DNA of 64,000 bases from Vermamoeba vermiformis (GCA_045837725.1 JBEWZL010000155.1:22187-86186), one strand, 5' to 3'. Positions 27,758 through 39,913 are shown, numbered from the stretch's first letter. Notes: a model not told the origin generated them from the letters alone. Translations and numbers: made by a program.

Positions 27758-30200
27758 ATGTTCCAATTTATTTTTTTTGTAACGATGAGCACAACGCCTG
27801 TATCATTATTATTTATTCTCCTCGTGTGCTCGTGTTCTGCTAGTCCTATTCTATGGGCAGGTGGCGTCACGTCCACGTCAGCGGAGTTCAGAGTGGAATC
27901 TGATGGGGATCGAAACTTCCTTCTCGCGTCAGAACCAGACTTCTGCGAGAATTCGATTGTATATTCGACACCTATTACTAGTGGATTGAATGCAATATCA
28001 GTACAATCATTAAAACCCCACCAACGATATTATTATGCAGTAGATTCGGATCTGTATTATTTTGGCGAGTTCCAAACATTTCCTCCTGAAGGCCAACATT
28101 TTTCTTTTAATTTTACCTTCGGCTCCTGCGCATTTACAGGTAAATAGATAATTATTGACAATTTTAAAAATATTATTGAATACAATTTATTTTCAAAAAC
28201 ACTGCTTGGGTACCAAAATCAATATTAATGTCTATTTATAGGCGCCGAGAGTCTTGCCTTCGAAGAAATGAATCAGCGCCATCCATTGCTGTTCTTGCAT
28301 TTAGGAGATCTCAATTATGGAAACGTCGCCTGTAACTGCCACCAATGCTACTTGAATGCTATTAAAAAGGTACTACATATATATACTAACATTTAAGCTA
28401 TAATATGATAGTTACGGCCTCTAATTCGATTGAATTGTACCAGACTTGGAATTCTACGTTACAATCATCCATGTTCCGCAGTACTGCAATGGCTTATATG
28501 TACGACGACCACGACTTTGGACCAGACGATTCTGACGCTAATCATCCTGGCAAAGAGGCTGCGAAGCTGATCTACCACCAAGCATTCCCGCATTATCCGC
28601 TACATTTTGAAAAGCCAAGCGACGGTCCTTTATTCCAAGTAACCATTATATTGAATATTAGTACCGATAGCAATATAATTTACCTATACGACGTTATTTT
28701 AGGCATTTACCGTTGGTCGAGTTCGCTTTATTTTGACTGATCTGCGATCTGAATCCACCGAAACTCAAGTCTTAGGCGACGTTCAAAAGGCTGTGAGTAA
28801 TCATACTAAATTTTCCTATGAATATTCATGATGCTAATTCATTTGTAGTGGCTATTTGAAGAGTTTGGCAAAGCGAAAGATTATGCGATTGTTGTCTGGG
28901 GCAGTACAAAGCCTTGGATCGGAGATTATGTGAAAGACGATGCTTGGTACAGTTATATTGAAGAGCGACGAGAAATAGCGAACAAGATTGCTGAATTACA
29001 AATCGATAATTTGGTGCTGTTACACGGCGATACGCATTACTTGGCAGCTGGTACGAATATCGATTATTAATTTCTGCGAAATAATGCTAATAATTACTAT
29101 GTATTTTAGACGATGGAACCAATTCAGATTACGCTGATAACGGTGGTGCTGGTTTTCCTGTATTTTGTGCAGCTCCGTTCTATCATATTGGAACGTACAA
29201 AGGTGAGTCAATTTACTTCTTAAATATAAAATTTCATCATAATTAACTGATAATGTTGCTAGCTGGTCCGTACTCTGAAGGATGCTGGTCGAATCCGCTC
29301 GGTCAAAAAGAAAAAGTTTTGCAACACTACGGAGTCGTGAATATAGTCGATGAAGTTGACGGTGAAACGTGCATTCATTATCGGGGTTTTGAAGTTGGCA
29401 ATGCTGAGCCAATTGTTCAAGTGCACAAGTGCCGCCCTTGGGTCGTGAAAGGTTCGCGTACTGAAGAAGTGTCTTCTTGCGTCACGAAACGATTTGAAGA
29501 CGAAGAATTATGTAAGTTAATGTTTATTACGCAATATTCATTAAGATATTCTGATTATATGTCTACTCGAGTTCTAATTTTTGGATGTGGATCCGGATCT
29601 CGTACAAATTTTACATTACTTAGCCAGCTGACGGAATATTTGGTATTGTTATATATTGTTGCTAATATGGTACTTAATTTAGATTGTGCGAGATGCAAGG
29701 AAAAATGTGGCCAATGTTACGACACTGAAGGATGCTGCAAAAGCGGAAAAATGTCGCGCGAAGAATGTCCGCAATGCTTGGCTTGCAGCTTGCAAGAAGT
29801 TTCAGACGAAGATTTTGTGTTTAATTACAGGTGCAAACTTTCGTGCAAAAATTCGTGCTTGAGAGTTATGGACAACCAAACAATCGATGAAAATAGTTGC
29901 GTGCCTGATGAACCTCCAGCGGAAATTTCGCAAATTGTCGGCGAGGCTTATACTAATTTTGGCCCACATGATACGACTGACGAGATGAAAATGATGGCTG
30001 CTGCTAAAGCAAACGAAAAGAAAGAAAAAAAAGATAAAGAAAAGAAAGATAAGGACGAAAAAGATAAAAAAGATAAAGAGAAGAAAAATAACGATGATGA
30101 AAAAAAAGATAAAAAAGGAAAAAAAGAGAAAAAAGATGAAGACGATGAGAAAGAAGATAAAAAGCAAAAAAAGGATAAGAAGTCTAGTAAGAAAGAATAA
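27758..30200 (+). CDS. Secreted PhoD-like phosphatase with Cys-rich and charged tail
   Basis: Start at 27758 (or the in-frame ATG at 27785) precedes a signal peptide (PVSLLFILLVCSCSASPI). The PhoD-type metallophosphatase core follows: FTFGSCAF, HPLLFLHLGDLNYGN, AMAYMYDDHDFGPDDSD, VGRVRFILTDLRSES, VVWGSTKPW, DNLVLLHGDTHYLAA, GFPVFCAAPFYHIG. The Asp/His ligands expected for the metal centre (GDxN, DDHD, GDTH) are present. After the core come two Cys-rich patches (CARCKEKCGQCYDTEGCC, CPQCLACSLQE, YRCKLSCKNSCLR) and a roughly 65-residue tail almost entirely of Lys, Asp and Glu (KKDKEKKDKDEKDKKDKE). PhoD enzymes hydrolyse phosphodiesters; substrate here is unknown. The 3' end is 55 bp from the convergent dehydratase gene. 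Confidence 0.88.
30004..30195 (+). repeat. Low-complexity A-rich tract coding a Lys/Asp/Glu tail
   Basis: Purine-rich AAA/GAA/GAT repeats encode the charged C-terminus of the PhoD-like protein. The reading frame stays open to 30200, so it is translated sequence rather than a spacer. Confidence 0.8.
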
Positions 30201-30255
30201 CAAAACTTGTACGACCACTAATCTAATACAATAATTTATATTAAATCCAACCGTA

Positions 30256-31368
30256 TTATTGTTTATTATTTACAGTTTTATTCGCCGCTCGGATCATGCG
30301 TCTAAAATTGTTCGGGAACGCTAAAAACGTTCAAATTAGCGTTTGTACCGTTTTTTTGTGTATAATAAGGAGTACTTACAATATAATCTCCATAACAAAT
30401 AACCACTAATTATTAACATGTAACCATAAGCCAAAATATTATTGCTTTTAATGATGACTTTGAAGATCTCGAACCAAACCAAGACTATCGACAAAATTTA
30501 TCATTAGAATATTATGCCCTATATAATATATAATATTTCTTACATTCTGCGATCAGACTAACAGGATATAAGAACAATTCCGCAAAGTATCTCAATTCAG
30601 CCAATATTAACGGCGCTATTTTCCAAGTATTCAATGCGTAATATGGAAATCTGATTAAATCTAGTGTGCACCAAATAAGTAGCATGATGCCCGCATATGT
30701 ATTTTGAGCCTGATCCACAAATTAATTACCGGTATTTGTCCAACAATTTTTCTTACCTCGTTAAAAATATACAGAGCCGCGAATAAATTTAACCTCCTTA
30801 ATACTTTGCAATGAATAAGGAGTAATACTGAAATATCCGCCATTGGCGTAACGATTCCAAGCAAAACGTGGATGGCGTCACCGAAGACAAGAAGCAGGAA
30901 AAATCCTAGAATATCGCAAAGTAATTATTAATATTTAATTAATAATTATTGGCATACCTATCGTTGTAATATTATCACGCCAAGCGTGTGAAAGTATTTT
31001 GACACCTTCTGTTAACGATCCAGCAATGATGTATGTTAATAAATAGCCCCTATATTTTCGAATAAGTATCATTAATTATTAATGTAATCTATTTACCATC
31101 CTGCTGCGTTTAAAATATTATACAAAAATAAATAAGTTTTGATCAATGGAGATCGTGCTTGTTTTGGCCTGACCGAGCGTTCTGTTTTAGGCACAAGCAC
31201 GGATTGTGGTGAATTGATATCTGTTAAGCAGCTCATGAGCTGAGTATGTTCAACAGATGATATGAAATCGTAATAATGACAAGACCTAAAAAAATCTTCA
31301 GGTCTTGCTGCTGCACGAGGATTTTTTTTTTCAAATTTTTCTTCGCCCACGATCAACGCAACACTCAT
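30256..31368 (-). CDS. HACD: 3-hydroxyacyl-CoA dehydratase (HACD/PTPLA family)
   Basis: Third step of very-long-chain fatty acid elongation in the ER membrane. Start ATG at 31366-31368 gives an 80-residue hydrophilic N-terminal extension, then PLIKTYLFLYNILNAAGW and several TM helices (YLLTYIIAGSL, IGFFLLLVFGDAIHVLLGIV). The diagnostic block reads MLLIWCTLDLIRFPYYAL then LRYFAELFLYPVSLIAE. The Tyr of FLYP and the Glu of LIAE correspond to the catalytic Tyr/Glu pair of yeast Phs1 and human HACDs. Two further short exons can be joined in frame (IFKVIIKSNNILAYGYMLII, then SFPNNFRRMIRAANKTVNNK) to a stop at 30256-30258; this 3' end is less certain. Its start codon is only 29 bp from that of the divergent F-box gene. 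Confidence 0.87.
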
Positions 31369-31397
31369 AGTCTGCAAAAGGCGCCTAAAATTGTGCG
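31369..31397. promoter_or_regulatory. 29-bp divergent intergenic gap
   Basis: The dehydratase (-) and F-box/LRR/TRAF gene (+) start codons are separated by 29 bp. If both starts are right, the 5' untranslated regions or core promoters must overlap the opposite coding region, or one gene has an upstream exon. Confidence 0.5.
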
Positions 31398-33591
31398 ATG
31401 GATACCTTACCTAACGAGCTGATCGAGATCATTTTGTCGATGGTTCCAACCGACGACCTCGTAACTAAATTTAGAGCAGTAAATAAGTCATATTTTGCCA
31501 TATCACAGCGAATGTAAGTCTCCAACAGCACTTTTTGATTTTTAATTAGTTTATTAAAATTTAAATTAGATTTTCACTATTTAACGAAGAGTATGAGCAT
31601 ATTTGCGATATTGATTTTACATGCAGAAATTAAATAATATTTCATTTCAGCAATTTGGAATTCTACTTGATCTAACGACTGATTTTGTTTTAGCGTCTCC
31701 GAGATTGGTCCTTCTTTTAAGCGAGACCATACATACAATGACCATCAAATAATGGTTCTAGCTCGTGATTATCCTTCAATCACTTCACTGAACGTTTCGA
31801 AATGGGATCTCAGCACAGCTGCTTTGCGCGTCATTTTTACGCAATTTCCGCACTTAAAAACGCTCAAACTAAATCCTATATGTAAGTAATGACATATTTT
31901 GATATTTAAGAGATTAAATAACTTATTTCACATAATCTGTAAGCTGCAGTAACGACTATTTGGTAGCTAAAAATGGAGCTAATTTTTTTTGTAGATCTGA
32001 TGCCCGGAAACGAGCTACGCAAGCATGTTATCCCTTCTGTGACTTCATTAAGCATTAAAGTGGCATCCACGCGCTATTCTCGCTTCAATAGCGGAACTTT
32101 TGAAGTTGCATCCATCAACACAATTTTTCCGAATCTGGAACACTTGGAAATTCTTGACGAGCCTACTCAAGCCAATGTCGATGATTTATTAAAGGACGTT
32201 AAGACCATCAAGAGTATGACGGTCGAAGGACCTAATATCGAGAAAATTGCGAAGGTGCCACTTTTGAAGACGTTAACTATCGCGAATAATCACCAAAGTA
32301 GCATCCAAATAGTGGATTGTCCTATGCTCGAGACCCTTAATATCAAGTATAGTCAGTTGGCGCAATTTGATTTCTTGAAGAAGATACCGAACGTGCAACA
32401 TGTGACCCTTCAGCGAGGTTTTGCAGATCTGTGGAATAGATACGAACATCAAGTCGTGGGGCTTATTAACAACCTGATACAGTACTGTCGTAATATAAGA
32501 TCACTTTGGATCGAGCAGTACCAAATCACATCCAAAGATCTAGAACGATTGGTCAACGAACTTCCAAATCTGAAAAAGATAGTGATAACCCCAAGCAAAT
32601 ACGATGAAAACTTGCCTACCACTGCCGTAATTTTACAAGAAAAGCACAAAAACGTCAAAATCACCGTTACTGCTCGAAATTTCACGGTACGTACTGTAGA
32701 TCTTGCATCCTTAGCGGACTTGTGCTAATTGATTTATTTAGACCGGTATCGATATCGACGAATATAATCAGCTTATTAAGGTTGAAAAGACACGTGACCC
32801 CTATGTTGAATGTCAATACTGTCACCTTCAGTATCAATGTGCCCCGGAGGTAGGTAGCGGATCTGACCTCACTTAGGCACTTAAAGGCCATATTTTTCGG
32901 TACTAAATAATATTATTATAGATTCACGAAGAAGTGTGTTACAAGTGGCCAGCTTGGGACTGTTTGTTCGTGCACGACGGATGTGGTAAGACAGGAATGA
33001 CCAAGGACGAGTTCAGAGCGCACATTGACAAGTGCGATTACAACTTCATCAAATGTCCGTTTGAAGAGTGTCCCGAGACTATTCGAAGACACGAACGACA
33101 CGAGCATTGGAAGGTAAATTCATGAACAATTTTTTCACGGAACCAAAATATTTCCTTCTGTGATAATCTTTGCAAAAATTTTATTGCTATTTGCGATAAT
33201 ACAATGCTAATACCATATTTAGAAACACGAAAAGACGTTTTCGTTCCGTTTGAAAGAGACTCATATGATTTGTCCGAACGTCCAATACGGATGCTTGGAC
33301 ATGTTCGATACACCTGCAGCCTGCTTAAATCACGTGTCAAAGTGTCAGCACTTGCACCCCCTCTGCATGTCATGCAAAAAGGAGTTCGCATCGATCGATG
33401 AGTGCGCGAAACATATGTCCGAATGTAAGGTCACGCAAAAGCGACGAGTCATGCCTGAAGAGTCCATTGCTACTATTTTGGAAAAAGCAGCGAAATTTGC
33501 CAAGACCAATGAGGCACGAGATCAAAATCATTTTCATCTTCGGGGCTATTCACCGGTCTACTTGGGCTCGTCGTACGATGGATACTACTAA
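31398..33591 (+). CDS. F-box, leucine-rich repeat and TRAF-type zinc finger protein, copy 1
   Basis: N-terminal F-box: MDTLPNELIEIILSMVP and FRAVNKSYFAISQRM. LRR-type segments then run through three exons (FPHLKTLKLNPI, FPNLEHLEILDEP, CPMLETLNIKYSQL, IPNVQHVTLQRGF, LPNLKKIVITPSKYD). After a linker comes a Cys/His region: VECQYCHLQYQC, VCYKWPAWDCLFVHDGCGK, FRAHIDKCDYNFIKCPFEEC, MICPNVQYGCLDMFDTPAAC, HPLCMSCKKEFASIDECAKH. The spacing (C-x2-C, then H-x3-C-x5-CP) is that of TRAF-type zinc fingers. F-box proteins link substrates to SCF ubiquitin ligase; LRRs commonly bind the substrate, and TRAF fingers bind protein or ubiquitin. The combined role is inference. Stop at 33589-33591. The paralogue follows 187 bp downstream. 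Confidence 0.85.
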
Positions 33592-33777
33592 AGACACCAT
33601 ATCCAGACTTTTACATTGTAATAATATTTCCCGTAATTTACACGTGCCCTGTAACAAGCCCTGTAACAAGCCCGTTCGTAATTAGGAAAAAATAAAAATA
33701 AATACAAAATTTTTAAACATTTCAATTTCGTTCCGGCACACAAGGCAAGTTATCACGAGTACTGTACTGCTGGTATA

Positions 33778-36078
33778 ATGGATGAATTACCATGGGAGAT
33801 CGTAGAAATGATTTTATCGCAGATCCCGAAAGAGGAGCTTGTAACCACATTTCGCGCCGTTAGCAAGCAGTATTTTCAAGTAGCTCAATCGTTGTAAGTA
33901 AATATGGAACGATGGCTCTCCAGCTCAAGTTGTATCGTTTATACTGCAAGATTGATCTCGAAAATCTTTTTGATTTTGTACAAAATTATTACTGCATAAT
34001 TGAGTACATAATAGTCGAATATATTAATTTAATTGCACAATATAATTATTAAAAATACTGTAATTGTTCGTTATTAGTCGCGTGAGATCTGATCAAAAAA
34101 TTCTAACCTAATTTTTATTCACTAGAGTCACAACGCTGAGCTTTTCGACATTTAAATATGCCCGCAATAATCATGATCGTAATATTATGACATTAGCAAG
34201 AGATTTTCCTTTGTTGGAACATTTGGACATGACCGGATCTTTTCCGTTATCAAATACAGGCCACAAAATTATCTATGGACAAATGACGCAGTTAAAATCG
34301 CTCAAAATGACTTCTATGAGCAAATTAACTTCAAGTTTCTTCTTAAAATGTCGTTTGACAAATCTAGTAAGTAATCATAAACTTTGACGAAACTCGATCT
34401 GCCTAAAATTTTAAACTTAACGACTCTAATACCCCTAATTATAATATAAATGTGTAGGAAATTTACTATTTAATATTTATTGACGGTAATTCATTTGTGT
34501 AGAAAAAGCTGGACATGCATCAAATGGGCAATGAATACGGCGGTTACAAATTACTCTTTGAAGGACGAGAACGACCCGTATTCGTAGCTGCAAATGTATT
34601 TCCTAATTTGGAAGATTTGAAGATTCACAGAAACGTCACGCAAGGCGATTTGCAGCCAGTTTTAGAGAGTTTGAAACAACTCAGAACATTGCGGATCGAG
34701 CTTTGTTCAGCCCCGATAGTTATAGACAAAAATAGTTCATTAAGGCAGCTAATATTAGAACAATATATGGCGTTTACTATATTTATTGATACACCGACTA
34801 TCGAAGTGATCGACATCCGATCAAAATTTATGGAGTGGAATCGTTTCAAATGGACTTTCTTGAAAAAATGCCCGAATTTACGCGTATTAAAAGCTGGATC
34901 AGTTGAAATCTCTGAAATTCCAAGCAGTGGATTGGTAGAGCAATTAACAACGTTCAATCCAAAACTGGAAGTACTTCATTTGCACGGACTTATCAAAGAG
35001 CCTGAAGAATTAGAGCAATTAGTATTATGCTTGACGGAACTAAAAGAATTGAACATTTGGCACAGATCTCAACTGAAGAACTCGCGGATGCAAAACGCTA
35101 TCGAATCCATCAAGAAAAACTTTCCGAGATTAAAACTGAACTATGCTTGGGCTAAGATAATAGTACGTATTATGTTAATATTAAAGCAAAATTTTTACGT
35201 TTTTCATTCGATGACACGTGTCATCGCAAACGGGTGGATCTGCACCACTACAGCTCGATACAGCTAACTCTAATTATGATTTATTTAGGTCGATGATGTT
35301 ATAGATGTCCCTGAGAAAGATGATACAGTGACTAAATGTCTATTTTGTGCTCAGACTATGACTATAAGTGACTTAAAGGTGCGTGCTCAAACGAACAGAT
35401 CCAAAAAAACTTTCTTCAAATTCTAATAATTTTCTTATTATAGGACCACGAAGAAGTATGTCTTAAATGGCCAGGCCATTATTGTCCTTTAAGACCACAA
35501 GGCTGCACTGCAGAAAAAATGACGAAAAATGAAATTCTGATCCACATCCACACGTGCCCGCATTGGATTTATAAATGTGCTGTATGCGGTGAATCAATAA
35601 GGCGTCCGGAAAGGTTAGAGCACGAGAAAGTAAGTAACCGTTTTATCTGTTTGACGAGAAATTTTTGTTGCTGAATCCGATCAGAAATTTTTATCCGGTT
35701 TGCAATTACTTATCAATTTCATTTATGGTTCTCGTGATTTTATGACGTTCAAATATGACAATTTTAGTCTAATCTATGCTTTTTCAGCTACACGAAAAAA
35801 CTTACAGTTTTGCTCTTCGATCTGTGTACCATTATTGTCCCTTGGTTATCGACGAATGTCCGGCTCTATTTGATTATAGTGGAGACTACTTTCATCATCT
35901 TAGTAACTGTAATCATTATAGTTGCTTCTGTCCTAGTTGCAGAAAAGAATTCTCTTCGAGATCCGATGCGGAAAAACACTTGTTTAGCGACGAATGCAAG
36001 GGTCCTAGAAGATTAGAAGAGACTAAGTTCTTATTTAATACATTAGTTCAGCATGCATCAGAGTTAATCTTTTCATGA
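33778..36078 (+). CDS. F-box, leucine-rich repeat and TRAF-type zinc finger protein, copy 2
   Basis: Tandem paralogue of the gene at 31398 with the same order. F-box MDELPWEIVEMILSQIPKEE and FRAVSKQYFQVAQSL; LRR region FPLLEHLDMTGSF, KKLDMHQMGNE, FPNLEDLKIHRN, CPNLRVLKAGSVEI, NPKLEVLHLHGL, LTELKELNIWHR; Cys/His region TKCLFCAQTM, VCLKWPGHYCPLRPQGC, ILIHIHTCPHWIYKCAVCGE, CPLVIDECPALFD, CFCPSCRKEFSSRSDAEKH. Intron positions around the zinc fingers match copy 1 (each splits just before the HEEVC and (K/L)HEKT(F/Y)SF segments), confirming duplication. The sequences have diverged strongly apart from the F-box and zinc ligands, which suggests different targets. The intron at about 35162-35289 contains an 18-bp perfect palindrome. 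Confidence 0.85.
35209..35226. promoter_or_regulatory. 18-bp perfect palindrome with TGACACGTGTCA core
   Basis: CGATGACACGTGTCATCG is fully self-complementary and lies in an intron of the second F-box/LRR/TRAF gene. The 12-bp core recurs in introns of both receptor kinase genes (55161, 62023, 62498). It contains a CACGTG E-box/G-box. Role unknown. Confidence 0.6.
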
Positions 36079-36305
36079 TCGCGATCTTGTGTACAAATCT
36101 GTCAAATCTTTTTGAAATAAATGGCAAGATCGCCGCTAATTAGCGCACTAGGAGTGAACATAGCGTTGTGGAGCTTATAATATCGTTAATTATTGCACTA
36201 ATTAGGGAATTTAAGCCGGGGGATTTCGAAAAAACTTTTGTGTCCTTTGACGTTTTGCGAAAAGATTAATAAATTGTCATTCCTCACCAAAACAAAGCAC
36301 CACAC

Positions 36306-37706
36306 ATGAAGACCTCGTTGGTTATTTGCTGCCTTATTGCTGCAGCTTTTTTCGTCAGCGCCATCCAAGCGCAATCAACTCTCTGCCCAACTCTTGCAGT
36401 AAGAGCTGTTGGCGGTGATAAGACCGAACAAACCTTCGTTTCTTTGTGGGTTAATGCTAGCTTTGCTGCCTATGCGAATAATACTCAATTTGGCTCATAC
36501 TTTGTCAACGCAAGTGACGCAACTCTATCTGCTCACGTAAGCTTTTATGCAAGGTAAGTCAAATAATTAATATATATTTATGCAAGTTCTTATTTTTATT
36601 CATTTGATTTTGCAATAGAAATAGTTTTTGTTCCAAAAGAGTCTGAAATTGATCTAGATCGCAAAATCTTTTGTTTCGAACATTGACAACCTTTTGTTCT
36701 CGCAATTTCACTAATAGGTACTATTTTATATAGTCTCATTGGATGCACTGAAGCCTTCACTCCTGTTGCAAATGATAACATGACGGATGTGCACGCCAAC
36801 TTTACTATTCCCGCCGCGGATTTTGAAGCCTACGTTGAACTGACGCGCCAAGCCCTTCAAACAGTAGTTCCTGACCTGACTGTTGCTGAAGCTACTCAAT
36901 TCTACCAAATCTTCGAATCTTTCCACGAATCTAATTCGACCAAGCTGATCTGCAACCAAGCTGACTGCCAATCCGTTGAAACTGTCACTATTAGTGGTAC
37001 CACTGAACCTATTGCATTCGGCGATTTATATATCCCTATCTCCGCCACATCTTTGACGGTAGATAACCCAACCACTTTTTCAGTCAAACTTTATTACATG
37101 CCTTCAAATTCAACTGCATGCGCCTCATCAGTCTCATTACAAGATATACTTCCCGAAGTAATGGGCCAAACTCTTGATCTTCCGTTCACTGAAACAGGGA
37201 TCTACTACATCTACCAAGTCACTATTGCGGCCACAGAGTGCTTCTTGAACACGACTGTATTCAACACTAGTGTGCTCATTGTGGACTTTACTTTGCCTCC
37301 TGTCTTGCCTCCAGTCGACACTCCCATTGCACCGCCAGTAGAGCCTCCAGTCAGCAATGTCACCGAGCCTATTGCTCCTCCAGTCAGCAACGACACAGCC
37401 CCTGTCACTGAGCCCATTGCACCGCCCGTGAACAACGACACCGTGCCCGTCTCTCCCCCTGTCGTTGAGCCCCCTGTCACTCCCCCCGTTGCCGAAGTGC
37501 CAGTAGATGCACCAGTCACTGCCGTGCCCATTTCAGCGCCAGCCTCTGACGGCAATGTTACGCCCGCAGCTGCGAATGAAAAGTTCGAAGCAGGTGGTTA
37601 TATTGCAGGTATTGTCATCTTAGTGCTCATCGTGATTGGTCTGCTTATTGCGGTCATTGTTATGGGTGTCAAATTGCGACGAAACAGCACCGTAGTTGTT
37701 GCTTAA
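36306..37706 (+). CDS. Type I single-pass membrane protein with Pro-rich stalk
   Basis: Signal peptide MKTSLVICCLIAAAFFVSAI, ectodomain with many N-glycosylation sequons (WVNASF, YANNTQF, FVNASDAT, DNMTDV, NFTIPA, PSNSTAC, FLNTTVFNTS), paired Cys residues (LIGCTEA, LICNQADCQS), then a repetitive Pro/Val stalk (PIAPPVEPPVSNVTEPIAPP). One TM helix (YIAGIVILVLIVIGLLIAVI) and a short basic cytoplasmic end (KLRRNSTVVVA) follow. One intron near 36555-36735; an alternative donor (GCTCAC/GTAAGC) lies just upstream. No domain family recognised. The layout suggests a surface adhesion or receptor-like glycoprotein. It shares the APPV/DAPV stalk style with the secreted protein at 7918. Confidence 0.8.
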
Positions 37707-38145
37707 AACAAGCTAATAATATAGTATTGTAGCAAGCAAAACAAACGTAAAACATTATTTATTTTCAAAAACGTACTTCTTCAGACAACGAAATAGCGGA
37801 ATATTCCGGTCGCTGCAGCTCAGTGGAGCGAGAGCGAAGACCGATGCGGCTATGATGTTAGCAGTGTCCTGGTTTAAACTCTTGGATAGTCAAAGAACAA
37901 AAGAGACTGATGACTAGGGTCGAGTATAAGAGCCAAGTATTTCAGCAACTTGCTTATTGCAATTGTTCCAAAAGCAGTGCAAATGGCTGTACCATCTTTG
38001 GAATGACATCCATGGCCGAAGACAAGACAGAGACCTTGATAGAAGACCAATACCAAGCTACCTACTGCTAGGTTCTGGTAGTCACCAGGTAATCAAAGGG
38101 GGTTTTGTGGTTTAACAGTCCATGCTTTATTGATTCAAAACCTTC
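37707..38145. other. Convergent intergenic gap with possible orphan exon
   Basis: Lies between two convergent 3' ends. On the complement 37755-37878 is open after a possible acceptor (CCAAGAG) and reads LNQDTANIIAASVFALAPLS and on to a stop; upstream, 37874-38056 is open in another frame. No join or family supports a gene. Confidence 0.22.
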
Positions 38146-39913
38146 TTATAATGCCTCTTCGTCTTCTTCATTCGGATCGCCAATAAAAACTATGTTGAAA
38201 GGCAATCTGGCTTTGAGATCCTTACGGTAACCACGCCAATAGGTTAACTCCATTACTTGTGTTAGTTTAGCAAAGTCATTGATGGTATCATCGCTAGGAG
38301 CATCACTGAACAAAAGACTGCCCAGATTCGGAAGTCGTTCAAGACTGGGGATCATCTCTAAAAAAGGAGAAATTTGATTAAACTGATGCTAATGATATAT
38401 AAATTACCTTTTGGAGCTATAGGAAGCATAACAAGCGCAGTAAGACGAGTCAGTTGCGTGATCCAACGAGCCATCAAAGTCGCATTGAAGTTGTTATGAT
38501 CGCACTCAAGACGTTTAAGTTTAGTTAGGCCACAAATAGTCGTAATATTCTCTTCTGTCACTTCGTTTGATGTACCAAGGTGTTCTAAGCTTGGTGGCAA
38601 AGCTGACATTTTGAAGCCTTTTCCGCGAAAGACAAAAGAAGTTAAGTTCGTAAAATGTGATAATTCTGCCGTTTCCATCTTCGTATCAATTTCTAACTCC
38701 ATTAGCGTCGTTAATTTCGTTAAATAGCCAAAATCGAGATTTCCGTCAAAATTGCTGATACTCAGCCGGGTCAGATGCGATAGCTGACCAATGAAAGAAG
38801 CGTCTGCCAAATACTCTTCTTGATTGAAATCCCATGGATAAGTCAGAGTCAAGTTGGATAAATTCGGCAAACTGTAAAGTAGTTTCAGACTCGTGGATTT
38901 GATCCCTGGGTTGTGATGCATTACAAGCCTTTGCAAATTGGTCAAGTTCGTTATCTTTGTGAACGATTGGTCGGTAATATTGCTACTATTGTGGGCAATT
39001 TCAAGGCATTGGAGTTGTGTTAAGCCCATCACATCTGGCCACATGGCGTCATCCAAATTGTCGCAGAATGAAAGGGCCAAGCTCTTCAGCTGAGTCAATA
39101 AATTTACTCCAATAACTAAAAAATAAGGTTAGTAATTAGAGTTTTAATGACCAAACTTAACGTTCAATTTCAAGTCCGGATTTGGTTATCGATAAGCTTC
39201 GAACGAAAGTTTAAATTTAAATATTATTTTATGTTCTACTTACGCTTGCTATCTGTTCGAATCCTAAGCATCGTTAATCTCGTGTGATCAATGAAAAATT
39301 GGCCAATATTGAAGTTTTGCTCGACTTCAGCAGTGTACCAATTCAACATTTGCAATTGAATGTTCTTCAATATTAAATCATTAACGCTACTGCTGCTTTT
39401 TTTGAATTTTTTATCAGGAAAATTGAAGTCTACTGTCAACGAGTGCAGATTCGTAAGTTTTGAATGCTTGAGAGACTCGAGCTGTTGCAGCAATAGAGGA
39501 ACTTTAGTCTTCTCAGATTGAAATGCTTGTTCGCTGGGCTGGTAAACTAGATATAAATTGCAAACGTGAGACAGATCTCGAGCCAAAACCGAAGAAAAAG
39601 CGTCGATCGGCCACCCGTGTTCAACTGATATTTCTTGGCAGCATGTCCACGTTAAATCGAGCATATTTTTCGCTGTCATGCCAAATCTAAATGTAAACGA
39701 TCAAAATAAATATCGAAAAAATCAAATCCGAATTTTTCCCTCGAACAATTAAATAGCTAATGCACTCCGTTCACACGCTAATCGTACCTTTTTAATATTT
39801 CAAAAAATAAATATTATGATATCGTAATTTTACCTTAAAACGTCAGGCAAACTTAAATTATTCCAGATGGTGCGAAGCACATCCAACGGCAACTCCAGCA
39901 AATTATGGCCCAT
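38146..39913 (-). CDS. F-box and leucine-rich repeat protein
   Basis: First exon 39913-39835 encodes an F-box (MGHNLLELPLDVLRTIWNNL, SLPDVLR). Three more exons carry LRRs of the RNI/FBXL type: LTNLHSLTVDFNF, LTQLKSLALSFCDNLDDAMW, LTQLQCLEIAHNSSNITDQS, LTNLQRLVMHHNPGIK, LPNLSNLTLTYPWDF, LSHLTRLSISNFDGNL, LTTLMELEIDTKME, LTKLKRLECDHNNFN, LTRLTALVMLPIAPKG, LPNLGSLLFSDAPSDD. The acidic C-terminus (GDPNEEDEEAL) ends at the stop, 38146-38148. No TRAF-type Cys/His region is present, so it is a different subfamily from the pair at 31398-36078. Likely an SCF substrate adaptor. Confidence 0.87.

Noticed and set aside
29802-30218. Long Phe/Leu/Ile-rich frame on the - strand
   Set aside because: It is the antisense shadow of the Lys/Asp/Glu tail of the PhoD-like gene.
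37211-37555. Gly/Thr-rich frame on the - strand
   Set aside because: It is the antisense shadow of the Pro/Val/Thr stalk of the membrane protein at 36306-37706.
37800-37900. tRNA-like D-arm text (GCTCAGTGGAGCGAGAGC) followed by GGTTTAAAC
   Set aside because: No seven-base acceptor stem, no anticodon stem and no pairing T-arm could be formed on either strand.
39250-39265. TTCGAATCC resembling a tRNA B box
   Set aside because: It lies inside a coding exon of the F-box/LRR gene and no A box or cloverleaf pairs with it.
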